Assembly: GCA_036785705.1 (NCBI GenBank)
Contig: JAWUZG010000056.1
Location: 3,101,001-3,165,000, forward strand
DNA: 64,000 bases
Reading direction: 5' to 3'
From: Acanthornis magna
Lineage: Eukaryota > Chordata > Aves > Passeriformes > Acanthizidae
In this document: piece by piece, positions 23,061 through 36,600 of the stretch
Position numbering within the stretch: position 1 is the first letter of the stretch
Layout of the letters: each line of letters starts with the position of its first letter
The notes under the pieces: generated by a model
What the model saw: the letters and a program-made list of their open reading frames with translations, nothing else
Database searches by the model: none
Told to the model about the DNA's origin: nothing
Program-made: the position numbers and the translations under genes

Positions 23061-24819
23061 TCTAAAACTGAAGGACAGCTGGATTAGGTGCTCCCAGATA
23101 TCCTGTAAGGTGCAGAAGAGCATGACTACCATTTGGACATCTGACTGATTTACAGTTGGACATATGTATGTGGGCACATTTTGAGTTACAGTGTACATCT
23201 ACATTTTCAATGAAAATGTTTTTGTAAATGAATCTCAGTGCAGGAGGAAAATGGAAGAGGTGCTTCACTGAGAGTGCCAAGCCAGGTCCTAGGAAGCCTC
23301 TTAACGAATACTTCTGTTTGCTGGGGAGTGAGGGATGAGGGGGAGTTTCATTCAGGCTTGAGGATAGAATACGAAATGGTAGGTAATTGGGAAAGAGAAG
23401 GGAAATTCTGCAAACCTCTTCTCTTTGAAATTACTGGGATACTGCTTTTCGTTCAGTAGTATTTCCCATCTTTCTTTGTTTTGCTCCAAGTGATTTGGAA
23501 GCCAGTCTTGCACACTGTTTATCTGTCACTTCAGTTCCCTGAGAGCTAGTGCAGTGTCTGTGCAGCATACTCTGCAGCATTATCCACTGCTCTCACATAT
23601 CCATTCTGGGGCAGTAGCAAAGCTAAGCAGAGGAGCAATGGCATCTTGGCAGTGAGGTCCAACTCTGACCTGTGCTCTTGGTGCTTGTATTGCTGAACCT
23701 CTGAGCTGATTTGACCGAGGCATCAATCCCCTATTAGTCTGTTACAGGGGTTTCACATCCAAGTGAGAGCTCTAAGACATTTTGCCCTCTGAAACTGTAA
23801 CTGACTTCACTTGCTCAGGAAACAGGGTTGAGTTCATATCCCTAAAAATGCTGATTCCACTAAAGGCACCTGAAGCTGTGATTGCAGCAAGGCAGGCACA
23901 GCTTGCTGAGCTTCACTCCACAAACCACAGGTAAAACCTGGCCTGCAGCTGCAAAAGGGACCCCTGGCTGGGACCCTCTGCACCAGAAAATGGGACAGCC
24001 CTACTCAGCCTCTTTTCCCTGAGTCACTGACCCCCTGTCCTTCTCTTTAGCATCTGGGAAAGAAATGTAACCCTCAGTTGCTGGGCTTATATTTTAACCA
24101 GCACACTTTGCAAGTACATTTCAATTCCTTTCTTGTAATCATGGTTGTGTGCTACTTCTGTATACAGAAGGAGAGGGTCCTTGGCGATGAGATGAATGCT
24201 GAATGTTAATTTTTTTCTGCAGTTTTGTTGTTCAAGGCTCTGTCGCAGGTACCAATAGAAAATTAACTTCTCAAAGTCACAAAATTTCTGTGAGGGTATT
24301 TGGCCTCTGATCTGGGAGTTGATAGTGCCTGATCTTTAAAAAACTGTTCTTGTGGTTCCTGCTGAGCTTCATAGCACTATTCTAGATACTCCAGAGAGCT
24401 GGATTTGAGGGGAATCCGTAGGTTAGGGGGAAGGTGCTTGTGTCATTATCATCACCCTACCCTAGAGCACGCTGCCTAACTCAGAGAGTTGAGAATCTGT
24501 GCCAGGGGACTAAAGCAACTCTCTTCTATCTGGATGGGCTCATGCTGAGTTGTATCTTACCTTTGGCCCTGGGTTATACCTGCACCTTTTACCAACAGCA
24601 CCTCAAGAAGCTGTGAGCTAGCACCTGGACAGAAATCAGCCTCCCCAGACAGATTTGTAGAGAACAGGTTGTGGAAGCTGTCCAGACACTTAGCTTGGTG
24701 GGCTTTGCGAGCTGACTGAATATGCTGAGCAAGGGTTAAAAATTTGGAATAGAGTAATGTGTACTTAGAAAAATAAAAATAAGTTGATATGAGTTTAGTG
24801 TTAAAAGCAGCCCAGTGGA

Positions 24820-24847
24820 GCTAGATTATGCCAATGGCTAGATTATG
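24820..24847 (+). repeat. Short direct repeat, 17-bp period
   Basis: GCTAGATTATG occurs at 24820-24830 and 24837-24847. Confidence 0.7.
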
Positions 24848-25805
24848 GCGATTTAAGAGCTACCTGAAAATTTTGTCAGGTAATGTTAGTTTGGGTCATA
24901 TCTGTAGAAACTAGATTATTTCATTGCATAGCACTGTAAAAATGCTGTGAAATCAAACAGAGATGGTCTTGCTGGCCCACATGTGCTTTCATAATAGCAA
25001 TTAAACTGACAGGAAATTGGTTGGTATGATTCAGATAAGGCCAGATCAGTGGCAGAAGTCCCATCGATTTCAGCAGGAAAAGGGTTTGTACATGAGCAGG
25101 GGAGGGGGAAGAAAACCATGCATAATATTGAGATCTCACCTCAGCCTGAAATAGCTGCAGGGACATGTTCTGAAGGCAGAGAGACATTATCTTATTCTAA
25201 AATAAGCATATTTTACTTGTTTTATGTCTACAGACAAAAGGAAATTTAACTTGTACAACAGATTCTTTCATCACAGTTAAGTTTTTTAGTACAAGACTAA
25301 CTAGAATCTAGAATTTGAAATGTGTTGACATCGGAGAGGTTTTTGTGAATTCATATGCTTAGGTGACTGTGCCAAGAGAGCTGCCTTGGAGTGATTTTAT
25401 GCATTTATAGAAAGATACTAACAATTTTAAATCTCTAAAGACTTCCAGGTAACTTGTAATCTTAAGGGTATTAATTTCACATTCCTTATTTTTCAGTCTG
25501 GTTAAGTATTGATCTGTGTATCAAAATAACAATGTTCACACATGGTACTTTGTACTGCTGTTCAGTTATCAAAATAGTGATGGAAAGGTTTGCAGGTGTT
25601 TTGGAGGGATTTTTTTGAAAAGTAGGTAAATAATCTTTAATCCTTTTTTTTGTGTATGTACAGTCATAGTGTACTTAAGAAGGATTTTTAATTAAGAAGG
25701 AAGATTATTGGTGTAAATCTCACATTGAAAAAAATATTAAAACCTTTACTCCTCAATAGGAAGCATGGCTTTTCAAGAGGGGCAAAGTCTGAATTTTACT
25801 AGTTT

Positions 25806-25819
25806 AAAAAAAAAAAAAA
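25806..25819 (+). repeat. Poly-A run (A14)
   Basis: Fourteen consecutive A. No retroposed gene body or element is recognisable upstream. Confidence 0.9.
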
Positions 25820-28800
25820 GTCATTGCAGTTCTGTTTAACAAGTGCTATAATTCCATATCCTACCTGCCATTGCTTTAGTGATGTGAGAATCTGAGATAA
25901 GATCCTGATCGCAGTGTGACTGACACAGGTATGTTCTGCTACTTTGGCAGCTGGAGTGCTACAAGTGAGCTCTCCTTCAGCCTAGCCAGACTTGTGTAGA
26001 GACCAAGCCAGAACAACTGATTTTAATCACAAGGAAAAATCACTGTGTCTCAGCTTCAGCTATACTTACACAGGATCCCAAGCCCTAGAGCATTTGTAGA
26101 GTACATTGTCCTGCAGGCTCCCATCTGATCTAACTTCTCCATTCAAATATCTTTTTCTTTTGTCTCTGTGATTACTGTGGTATTTATTTCTCCTGGTACA
26201 TTCCCAAAGTGCTAAAATCTTCAGAATTACTGACAATTTTTTATTTCAAATTAGGAAAAAATTCAAGCAAATGACAGTACTTAGCTTGTCATGTGGAGAC
26301 TCTGATCTGCACCCATTTAAGTCTCCTGCCATCTGTGCTGGCCTTGGAAGTGTTGTAGCTCTGTGTTGGTATGAAGATTGTGTGTGCATGTAGAGGTCTG
26401 CAAAATCCATTCTTGTAGATGGGAGTGGCAACTTCCAGTTCCTTGTGCCAAGAGAGCAGCATCAGCTACTGTAGAGAGAGAGTTTGTGTATGTGTGTGGC
26501 TGGACCCAAATGTGTCACCACAATTCCTTCCAGTGAGCCACCCTTTTCTATTATCACTCTCCTGAAAACGTGCCTGACAGGTCCTGCATGATTAGTTTTG
26601 TCTGAGCTTTAATTTGCAGCACTGTTCGTGTTTAAAAATAACTTCAGTTCTGGAAAGTTTTAGTGGTTTGAGAGGCACTTGCTGCACTTAGGCTTGGAGA
26701 GCTGGTGTTGTACCTTCAAATGTGGCAATGAGTGACAACACATGTAAGTGATTCAGTGTGTTCAGTGTGTTTATATGTCTAGACTATTTGGGGTTTATTT
26801 TTTTTTAAAGTACCCACTCAAAGCAGTGTAAATTTATTTTTTCCTAGAGTTTACTTTACCCATGTTACTTTTGTAGTTGTTCTGAGGAATTCAGTTCTGA
26901 GCTTGCAAGAGTTCAAGAAGTTACAAAGCATAGGCAAGATATCCTATAGCTCTGCAAAAATCTGCATATTTTTCACTATGTGAGTGCATACACTGTTTTT
27001 TTAATATAATAATCACTGAAGTAGATGACTGAGCTCCAAGACATTAAATTGCAAATAATTTCAACCATGGACCTTAAGTAGCAGCTCAAGGAAAATAATG
27101 TGGGGATTTTTCAGTAAGAAACTAACTGGTAGCTACCATTTTTATTCAAGTTGACTTTCTTGAACAGAGGCTTCTTGTGGCCATATCATTGGCATTAGTC
27201 CCCCTGTCCCTGACCCAAAGCCTTTTTTAAAGCAATCTTCAGAGAAACCCATGCTACATTTAACTTTGGTATCTCTCCTGTGGGTCTCAAATTTAACCAG
27301 ACACGGCCGATCTGAATATTTCCTGCATGTTAAACAGACCATTGTAAGCCTTTTCCTCCAGGCTAGATTGTTATAAATGCTGTTTATGATCCTGCTATGA
27401 CAACTGTGAAGGACATGGCAAAGAATTTATCACAGGATTATTCATCCACCATCAGAATACCTAATAAGATTCTAAATGACCCAAGATGATAATAAGATCT
27501 AGCTTGTAGCAATAAGGTATTAATAAACTGTTTTTTTTTCAATAAGGAATTGTCCTGGCATCATTACCCTGACATATTTGTTTTCCTTCTATTTTGCTGG
27601 TAACATAGCTCTGGTGCTTTATACAGCAAATTTATAAAACCCCATGATGTATGAAAAATACACCACATATGAAGTGGAACCCATAGGTTAAAGTCAAGAG
27701 CATTCTGTTTGCCTATGCCATGAAAGGACTAGATTTTTTAAGTCATAGATCCTAATTTTTCCATGCTCTTTCACTTTATATTTAAAAATTACATATAGAA
27801 GAATACATGCCCTACATACAAGGCCATAATTCAGAGGAAGGGATTTTGTCAAAATCATAAAGCCAGAAAGTGCAGGTCGAGTGATTAATGACTGGCACTG
27901 GAACCCTGAAGTCATCCTGAGCTGGAATTACACCTGCAATCCTTACTTGCAATGTCTCAGACTTTAAAATCATTAGATTCCTGCAGGGGGAAAAAAGAAG
28001 ATTCTATAATGGCATAAAAACTTGCGATTTCTGTTGCTGTGAAAATGACAGATGAAAAATACTTGAATGTGGAACTGGTCTGATTAGACAAACAGTCTGG
28101 GATCCTTCTGAAGGAAGACCTGGTGTCAGTACAACCTGTTCCTGTGCACAGCTGACCCTCTGCTCCCTGCTCACCTCCAAGGGCTGGGCTAGGGAACTTC
28201 CAGCTTCAGTGGCCACCACTGGCCCCACAGGAAAGACTCTTAATGGGAAGAAAAGACCATCTCAACATGGAGCATCTGAGGAGCTAAGAGATGCCAGGTA
28301 CAGGAAAGAGCAGACATGTAAAACTACTGCTTATCCATTAAACCTATTGAACTGGTGATAAAAAGCTACCTTACTCCTTGAAAATGCAGAGCTCTCATAA
28401 CTTGTATAAATACAGATTTGCACTGGGTGGTCTCAAACTCTTACAGGTTGGTTCCCCTCCTGCATTCATAGTAAGGGAAAGCATGAAACAGGTGTATTGT
28501 TTTGCTCAGAGCTCTGACCTGAGGCAGTGAAGGAATTTGTAATTCCTGGTCTCAGTCAGTTACTCTGCCCATCAATCTACATCATGACCAAGGTCATTTT
28601 CTTTAAAAAGCCAAAGATGGGTGTATATCTCATTATCAAACTCGTATCAAAAGTTTATTCAAGCCGGAGAGAAGTGAGATTTGGTGCAGAACACCATGAA
28701 GTCTAAGGCATGGAAGGGATTTGGATTATTTCAGCTCTTTGCTTTCAGTCATGTTCCTGCTTGGAGAATTGAGTGGTTAAATGTACAGTCAAGTGACCTT

Positions 28801-31800
28801 TCAGGGCTGCTTCATGATAAAGTAAGCTGGATGGGACATATAACACTCGTGTCCCCTTTTCCTTTACAAACTTTCTTTGGGAACATTGGGAGATTGCTCT
28901 GCCTTGCTTCTTCATCTGAAGAAAGAAAATAAATATATTTCCTATCATAAGAGAAGGCTGTGAAGACAACTACCAAATATTACAGTAATGGAAGTGCTCA
29001 GACATTACTGGAATGGAAGCCTTGTGAAAGTCTAACGAGGTCTAATTTCTTTCCCAGTAGCTGGTGCTGTGCATATTGACTTTTCTTTCTGATGCAGCAA
29101 AAATAATCATTTGCACATCTATTTCCCACATGGAAAATGAAGATTATGTGTTTCTATGGGTGCTGTGGGTACAAAGGGAATATATGCTGAAGTGTGCAAG
29201 TGTAAAACTAAAGGATAAATCTGAACAGACTATTTTAATTGAAAAAGGAGTGGGATCAAGGCTTTGATCCATTATAATTTTCTTTTCCTCACTGGCCTCT
29301 GATTTTTTTAAGTGGCTATTCACTGAAAGCTTCTGCTTTCTAACAACCCTCTTTATAGGGAGTAAGAAGGTCATTAAAATAGTTGGGAAATAAGTAGTAA
29401 AATATGTTACATGTTTTTATGTTTTATCTTCATCCTGTCTGATAGAATTCAGCTTGGGTCCATATGGGGTGGTGTGGATGGTGCTAAAGTAAACATCCCA
29501 GAAAGTCATAGTCACATTCATTGCTGGGGATAATTCCTTTACCTTACCAGACATACCAATACATTTAAAAACACACATCTTCAGAATTTTCCCATGATTT
29601 ATGTAAACTCTGTTGATGTTATAATACACGGAGATTGGCAGAATTTTATGGAGAAGGGACTTGTGTCAGCTCTCATGAGCCCTGGAAATAGCAAATTTAA
29701 AATTCCCTTTGCTTTGACAACTCTTGTATGTCACCCCTTCCAGCCTGATCACTCCCTTTGCAACCACTGCTGTTCTCTGCATAAAATGTGAGTGCACAAT
29801 GCGGGAGAGAAGAGAGAGAGTAGTTCAGAGTGGGATCTGATCACCTCAGCAGCTGAGCTGACTTGCCTTCATCACTAAGTTCTTGCTGTTGGGTAGGACC
29901 TCAGACTGATTCCAGCAAGCTCTGATTTTGAACTGTTTAAAGGATTGGCTTTCTTGGATACTGCGGTGTGATGATACAGTTGATCCTGCTGGCACTCAAT
30001 TATCTTGGAACAGGGAAATTAAAATAATATAATTATTTAACAAACAGAAAAATGTATAGCTTAGTTTGATCTCACAAACTTGGATCAGAAATGAGCCCAA
30101 GTTGAACATATGGGGAATAAGAACACTGATGTCTTCCTGGACAGCTCTGAGTTTTTTTCAATGTTTTCATCTGAGCTTTTAGGTATATAAAAGTGTTATT
30201 TGCTTAATTGAAATCCACATCTTCCGGCATGAGAATGAGGAATATTGATGTTTTATCCAGATACAGTTTGAAAAACACAACATAAAAATAAATGTAGGAG
30301 ACATGCTTTTCATATGGACATCTTAGCAAATGTATGTTTGGAATTTCATTTTTGTATGTGTTTCGAGAGAGCTGAGTTTTTGTTGAAGGGTTGTTTCCCT
30401 CCACTGTAGTTGTTACCAGTTCCATCCAGCACATTACATGTCATATGTGGGATGTGTCATTCAGGAATTAAACAAAAGCCTTAGAAAAATATGCTGATGT
30501 TTATAACTTGAAAAAGCATTTATTAATGTGAAGATATAAAGTAGGAGTTAGAGGGGAGCAGTTGTTTATGTGCTATGAATCATACTTTTCTGTTTGGGAA
30601 ATGAAAGTTATTTAGAGGTTCTGTGTGTTTGTCAATGGAATTTGCTCCGGGTCTGTTTTATAATGACAAAAGAAATTCTGTGCTATGTGCAATACAAAGA
30701 TGAGAAAAATTATGAATTCTTACTCTACTGGGAAGCACAACCAAAGAAACAAAGGAGTTAGAGAAGTGTAAATGTTCCTCTGGTAATACAACCTAAAATG
30801 ATATTTCCCTATCTTAGTCAAAAATTGTAGATGCCTTTTTTAACCCTATGGTGGGAAAGACTCTGGAATACCGTCATCAAGTAAGCTTCCTTATCTAGCA
30901 CATGTGAAAGTCTGCAGCTTTATATGACATCTTAAGTTAAAAATGAGTAAAGGATGGAAAAGTTAGAGAATCTTGAGGGTTTTGCTGGTTTGGTGGTGAG
31001 GGGTTTTTTTAGATTGGAAATAGAAGCTTAATATCTGAAAGACTAAAATGATAAAGCAATACAAAGAAATATTTGGAAGGACTTCAGAGTTATAATGCTG
31101 CATCCTGAAGGGAGGGTCTTTAAAATTCTGGTGTCTTCTTAATTACCTTGAATACTTTCTGCACCTAGACAGGCATTAAGGGTTGGGGTAAAGCTTTGCA
31201 CAAGGGCATTTGCAGGTGCATTTCAGGCACGCTCCCCTGGTGAAGGGCAGGCACCTGCCAAGCTGAATGAAGCCACTGTTAGGATTCCACTCAGCTGTTT
31301 TCACTGTTTCAACTACATTACTTAAAAAATTTTTCGATGCCAAACAGGTGAAAATGCCTCGTGTAGAGCCTAAAAAACTTTACTTTGTTGAAAGGGAAAT
31401 ATTGGAATTAATATAAGGCAATGAACTGGCTATTCAGGCTAGTTTGTGAAAAATTAAACTTCTATGGGTTCATCCAAGCTGTTGTGGGATTTGCAGAGGG
31501 AAAGAGAAGCTCTGGTTCTGACTTGTAAGGGTGGGAGAGAAGGGGTTGGAGCCAGCAGCCAGACAGATGAGGAGATGAAAGAAGGGATCAGAAGGGATGA
31601 ACCAGGGGAACTGTGGAGGTGGGTAGAAAAGATTGAATCACTGAGATTTAGATTTTGATACTTCGTGTAAGAGTAGTTCGCTGGAAAACTGGGAGACTCA
31701 TTTTTATTTCTATGAATGTATCTTGGAAAGGTATAGGACATTTTATAAAGACCACCCTGGGATTATGGCAAGGAGTGATGTTAAAATAAGCAAACAACTA

Positions 31801-32639
31801 CTCCATGTTTTTTCTTAAAATCCTCTCCCTATTTTATCCTCATCTCTTTTGATCTATGTAGAAGATCTTGGCTTTTCTGTTTATTGGTATCTGACAACAA
31901 TATCCAAAGGTGTTGCTGGTACTTGGGGGGTAATATATAACATCATATTAATGAACAAAAGGTCCTAGTGCTAATCCTCTGAAGACCTCTGTTTTAGAGA
32001 AATGCTGTTGAGAGCTATATTAAAGTCTAGAGAGGTTGATTGGTTGTGTGACGTGAATAACTCCATTTAATGCCCACATCACTTTGGAGCCAGACCCCTC
32101 CAGGCTGATTCACTGCCTCAATAGAAGCCAACGAAATTCCTTCAGTGTCAAGTAACGTCTTTAGATGTGCTTTGTTTTGCAGACACTCTATTTCTGTGTA
32201 AAGTGTAGAATTTTCAGAAAAGTCTGGAAAATAGTGAACTACAAGAGAACAATCCAAAGGTGGCAGAAACATAGAGCAGTGTCAGCCATGTGCAAGCAGA
32301 ATATTGGACAAAAGCTGAAGAACATGTGATGAAGGGGAAGGGGCTTTGATATATTAATGACATTCAAGCATAATCAATTTACACATTAACTACAATTTAT
32401 ATAGACTTAGATAAGCCTGAAATCCATCAGATTACCCTGTCAAAAGCCTGCACTGGGTATTTTTTCCATCTAATCCTCACTGGTAGTCCAGACCCTTCAG
32501 AAGGGATAAATCAGGAGCAAAGTAACCCCACAGGTTACTCAATTACTGCCTCAAAACTATTCTTAAGCTAAATATGGACATCTTGCCCATCAGCCAATCT
32601 GCTTGTCATTTTTCCACCTCTCATTGTGCAAGAGGACTG

Positions 32640-32810
32640 GCTTTGTGGCAAAGTGATAATGAAATTATAACAAAGTCCAATTTTTCAAATCAAAAGCTAG
32701 AACTCTGCTTTGGGGCTCCATTTTCTTTCCAAGAGTCTAATGAGGAGGGACAGGCAATTATTATTATTTATTTCACTAATTAGCTGGATAATCATTCATT
32801 GTAAAACTCT
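32640..32810. promoter_or_regulatory. Candidate conserved non-coding element
   Basis: Contains AATTATTATTATTTATTTC, CACTAATTAGCTGG and ATAATCATTCATTG with little simple repeat, lying about 0.7 kb upstream of the one supported exon. The call is by motif density only. Confidence 0.3.
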
Positions 32811-32819
32811 TCAGTGTTA

Positions 32820-33430
32820 GAAATATGTTCCGTGTACACTTTGTTTAACAGTTTCCTTTTTATCAGACTGAACCTCTGTAAGACATCTATTATTAGTGGG
32901 GCAATGGGGGGCACTTGAAAAAAAAAGGAAAAAAAATAGAAGGATAATTTTGATCTACGAAGATAATGCTACAAGAAGCAACAGTCCATAAAAACATCTC
33001 CTTTCAGTCTCTGAAGACATAATGCTTTATGATAACCATAAAACATTTTAGTGCAAAATAAATTGCTGTCCTATTCAAATCCTTAAATGTACTACAGTGG
33101 ATGTCACTGAAGACATACAGCTATTTTTTCCAATACTGAGATATATTTTATCATAATTTGTAGTGTAGGTGACAACCTTGCACACATGATTGCCTTTTCT
33201 TGCTTAGTTAGCTTGTCAAGGTCAGAGTCCTTTGGCCTTTTATGGATGTAGAACTATTAGGAAATAAACAGGATAACCAAGTAGCGTAAAGACAAAACTT
33301 GTTTCCTTGACTGGTTAGTCATATACCCCTTAAAGATTTCATAGTGTTCTGAGTATGTGCTTACTAGAAATCATTTCTTTTTCAATGCTATAACAAATTC
33401 TTCTCACTTGTAATAAAACATATAGGTGAT
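32820..33430. other. Intron-like DNA before the exon
   Basis: AT-rich, becoming T-rich toward the acceptor tract. No separate feature recognised. Confidence 0.5.
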
Positions 33431-33494
33431 TTTTCTCATTTTCTTTCTATCTTTCTAATTTTTGTTTAGTTATGTTTTCTCCTTTCTCTTCCAG
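33431..33494 (+). promoter_or_regulatory. Splice acceptor and polypyrimidine tract
   Basis: About 60 bases rich in T and C (TTTTCTCC, TTTCTCTTCC) end at CCAG, with the AG at 33493-33494. TTTCTAATTTT near 33454 fits a branch-point region. This is a textbook strong vertebrate 3' splice site. Confidence 0.75.
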
Positions 33495-33598
33495 CTAACG
33501 AACGGCATATTGGTTTTGGAGCTGCTGTGAGGAGAATGAGGAGTGGCAATTAATGGAAAATACTGCAGCTACAGTTCAGCCCAGAAGTCTCGAGCCAG
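33495..33598 (+). other. Probable 5'-UTR/start-codon exon of an unidentified gene
   Basis: A 104-bp exon lies between a strong acceptor (AG at 33493-33494) and a consensus donor, CCAG|GTAAGC with GT at 33599-33600. Each of the three frames contains a stop (TAA at 33496, TGA at 33528, TAA at 33551), so the exon cannot be coding throughout. The ATG at 33553 opens a frame reading MENTAATVQPRSLEP plus one base, leaving in phase 1. Its context is weak (T at -3, G at +4). An upstream ATG at 33536, with A at -3, encodes MRSGN and stops in TAATG, overlapping the main start. The protein start is not one I recognise. The next coding exon must lie downstream, with no certain candidate in the window. A non-coding RNA exon remains possible. 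Confidence 0.6.
33536..33553 (+). CDS. Upstream ORF of five codons (inferred)
   Basis: ATG at 33536-33538 is followed by four codons and TAA at 33551-33553; the product would be MRSGN. The stop's last base is the first base of the downstream ATG (TAATG). Such stop-start overlaps can permit reinitiation. If the exon is part of an mRNA, this uORF would probably lower translation of the downstream frame. There is no evidence of translation beyond position and context. Confidence 0.3.
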   Translation: MRSGN

Positions 33599-33600
33599 GT

Positions 33601-36600
33601 AAGCACCTCTACTGCCTCATAGTTGAGTTCTTCAGAAGTCATTTCACACTGTGCCTCTGGTGAGCTTCTTGGGACATGCATTCTCAAGGAGCTTCTAGAA
33701 TTTCATATTCACTTCTTGCATCAAAGCAGTGGAAATGTGGGTTTATTCTAAAGTATTTTTGTGTTACTTTTGCTGCTGATTATGCTTATGTAGGACTGCA
33801 TGGAAAGAGTATAGGAAAATGCTAATAATGGTGACCTATTTAGCAAAATCATTTAGGAGATACGTCCCCATCCCATAAAAGTATTTGCCTTGGCTGATTT
33901 GTTTAAATCTGATATAAAATGTCATAGCTTATTGAATGGAAGGGGAAAAAAAAAAAAGTTGATAAATTCTCTATGGAACCATAGAAATGTGTAAGACATG
34001 GTTGGTGACATTTCTGTAAGTTCTATACAAGTGTGAAGAGAAGAAATGTAAAATGCATTTTATATGTTTCCCTTTAAAATTCACTGACATTTTTGAAATA
34101 GCAAATGAGTCACAATAAAACTTTACCCTCTGTTTTGTGTTGTTGGGATGGAATTGTGACTCAAAGAAAATCAATGGAGGCTTCAATGGAAGTAAAACTT
34201 CAGCCATGAATGTGCATTTGTGTGTTGATCTGTGTGGTAATGATGTATTTAATTTTTTTTTTCCACCTTGATTTGCAAGACCTTTTATTCCATGGTCAAT
34301 GAATACAGGTTGCTAGCATTCAATAATTTGCCAATATCCTGAAAGGATGGGTGTAAAATTGTCTGGTAGTTTGCTTCAAATAACTGTTCCCCCAAATGAA
34401 GGATAGAATTTGGAAAGTTCAGAAATTCATAGAGATTTGGAAGAATGATATTTGAGTTTGTAGACCTGTGCATTTGCACGAGCCAGATCCTGTGAGACTC
34501 TTGGCAGGACAAGGATTTCCATTCTTCCTTTCACTGCTGCTTCCCATCAGTCATATTCACCTCAAAATGGCTTATCAAAGGTTTTTAATTATTTTCTGTG
34601 TTATCAATATGGTGAAGGTGGTACATTTTAAATACAGAGTGTTAGCCAGTAACTGGGTAACAGGAAGTTATAAGCAACCTTTTGGACTCTCAACCATATA
34701 TGACAGCATCTGTAATGTATATATCCCTTATTAGACTATTTAGAAGTGTGCAATTAATATAACATGACTTTCTTGGTGTCTACATGATATGATTGACAAC
34801 CCATTACCACATAAGAAAATAGTTACCCAGGGAGATGGGGATATTGGGACTTCTATTCTCTCTTTTTAAATGTTTTCCCAGTTGTTGTTCATTGCTTGTT
34901 GGCAGTTTATTTTAGATTTTGCAAATATAAAAGCAGCTGCGGTAGTAATATTTAGCTTTTGGATTCAACGGACACATATATTTTAATCTAAATGACAATA
35001 TTTAGCAACAAAATTGCTTCATTTTAACTTCACTGCATTTCTTAATCTGTGGGAACTATAATTTAAAAATAATGAATGCAACAGGGTGAATATATGGCTT
35101 CCATTAATTCCAAATACTGCTTATTTCCAGCACTTTTTAATTATTTGAATATACTTCTCAATATATTTAACTGAAGTGGAAAAATCATTCAAACCTCAGA
35201 CCATTTACGATTGCTGGTGTATCTGTTACTTTCCTTCCAAATTACTGAACTTCAGAGTAACATTTCATTTTGAGTACCTATTTTTCCTGTGTATTGGAAA
35301 GTGCTACAATAGTTAAAAAAGAAGTTGTGAAAGATGCAGGTTTCATAAACAATGAACATCAGAGGACGTGAATTAATAAATTGCACGTTCTGCAGGGAAA
35401 CTGTGTTAAAGGCTGACTTAAACCCAAGGACATTAAGTATGACAATTGAGAGTCTGTGCTGCATCTTGCATTCTTCCATCTTAAAACAGCACATTCTTGG
35501 AGAAGCAGGGATCCACAGGCTGGGAGGGCTCCTTGATTGCCCAGACCCATCAACTTTAATGTCTTCTTTGCATCCTGTATGCAGGCACAGGGAGAGCTAC
35601 AAGGCCAGGTCTCACATTCTGTACGTTTTTGTTACCTGCTTTGCAGGTCTGGCATGAAATTTTGTCTTCTCATAGAATGGTGTTCTCTTCTGATGGCTGA
35701 GACTGCACACTGAGTTCCTTCCTTGTTGTTAACATAATCATTTACAAAATTTCATACTAGCATGGACTGGAGACAGAAATCATAACCCTGTTTATATCAT
35801 GAAGCTTGCATGTGCTGGATGCTGAAAAAGTGAGTAGGAAAAACTGTGTAATCTTTGCCATGTTTTCCTGACTGTATCCAAAAACTACCAATAAGGAGCT
35901 GCATATAACTCAAAGGTACGTGGTGTTTTGATAGCAGGATTCTGACGTGCTGTGCGTTTTGGAGTAGTGTCTGTACTTTACCTGCCTTATGGCTTGAAAC
36001 TGAGCATGAGGACTGACAGCAAGAAAAACAGATTTATATATTAATTTATTTTTTTTTAATTTTATCTCTTCTTGTGCACTTTTTTGTGTTCAGATGGACC
36101 TGGGCCCTCGTGAAGAATTAGCTCAGCATTACAATGTGTTGGTTAATAAGCACTTGAGTAAATAAACCCTCCTTCCCTTGCTGTTTAAACAGAAAAAAAA
36201 TGAAACAAAAATATCTACTTGATTGCTATTGATTCCGGTTGGCACCTGGGTTTGCAGCATGAATACAGGCTGTCTGTTCTTAGACTATGATCCCTCAGTA
36301 GAAATCAAAATACTAATTAAGGTCAACTCTTATGGCATCTATTGGTTTTTGATGAGACCAAAATGAATGAACTTTTTAAGAGTCTCAGGGCAGCCTGACA
36401 CTGACTGTAGCAGGCACTTTGTACCTGTACCAGGTTTAGCCATCCATTTAGTCAGCTTGCTCTCATATTTGCCTGCCACAGCTGCAGGTGGTGAGAGAAA
36501 ACAAGCCTTGGGCCAAAGTCTTCTTGTCAAGGAGCTGTGCGCTAGGGTTTTTGCTGCTCTGCCATCTGAGCAAACTTTGTCAGCAAGGGAAGCGTAATGA

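Larger units (their letters stand above)
23070..32630. other. 9.5-kb gene-free stretch
   Basis: No CR1 tail, exon pair or RNA gene was recognised. It contains a small duplication at 24820-24847, an A14 run at 25806-25819 and a short GA repeat at about 29807-29819. All open frames are under 100 codons and unfamiliar. Confidence 0.5.

Noticed and set aside
22673..23065. 130-codon + strand frame
   Set aside because: Its first third translates the CR1 end and the TA repeat; the rest lacks a donor or recognised domain.
30022..30038. AAATAAT/ATTATTT inverted repeat
   Set aside because: Pure A/T palindromes of this length are expected by chance in this composition.
35668..35685. TCATAGAATGGTGTTC, resembling the start of a CR1 tail
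   Set aside because: Only about twelve bases match and the following sequence has none of the conserved CR1 3' words.
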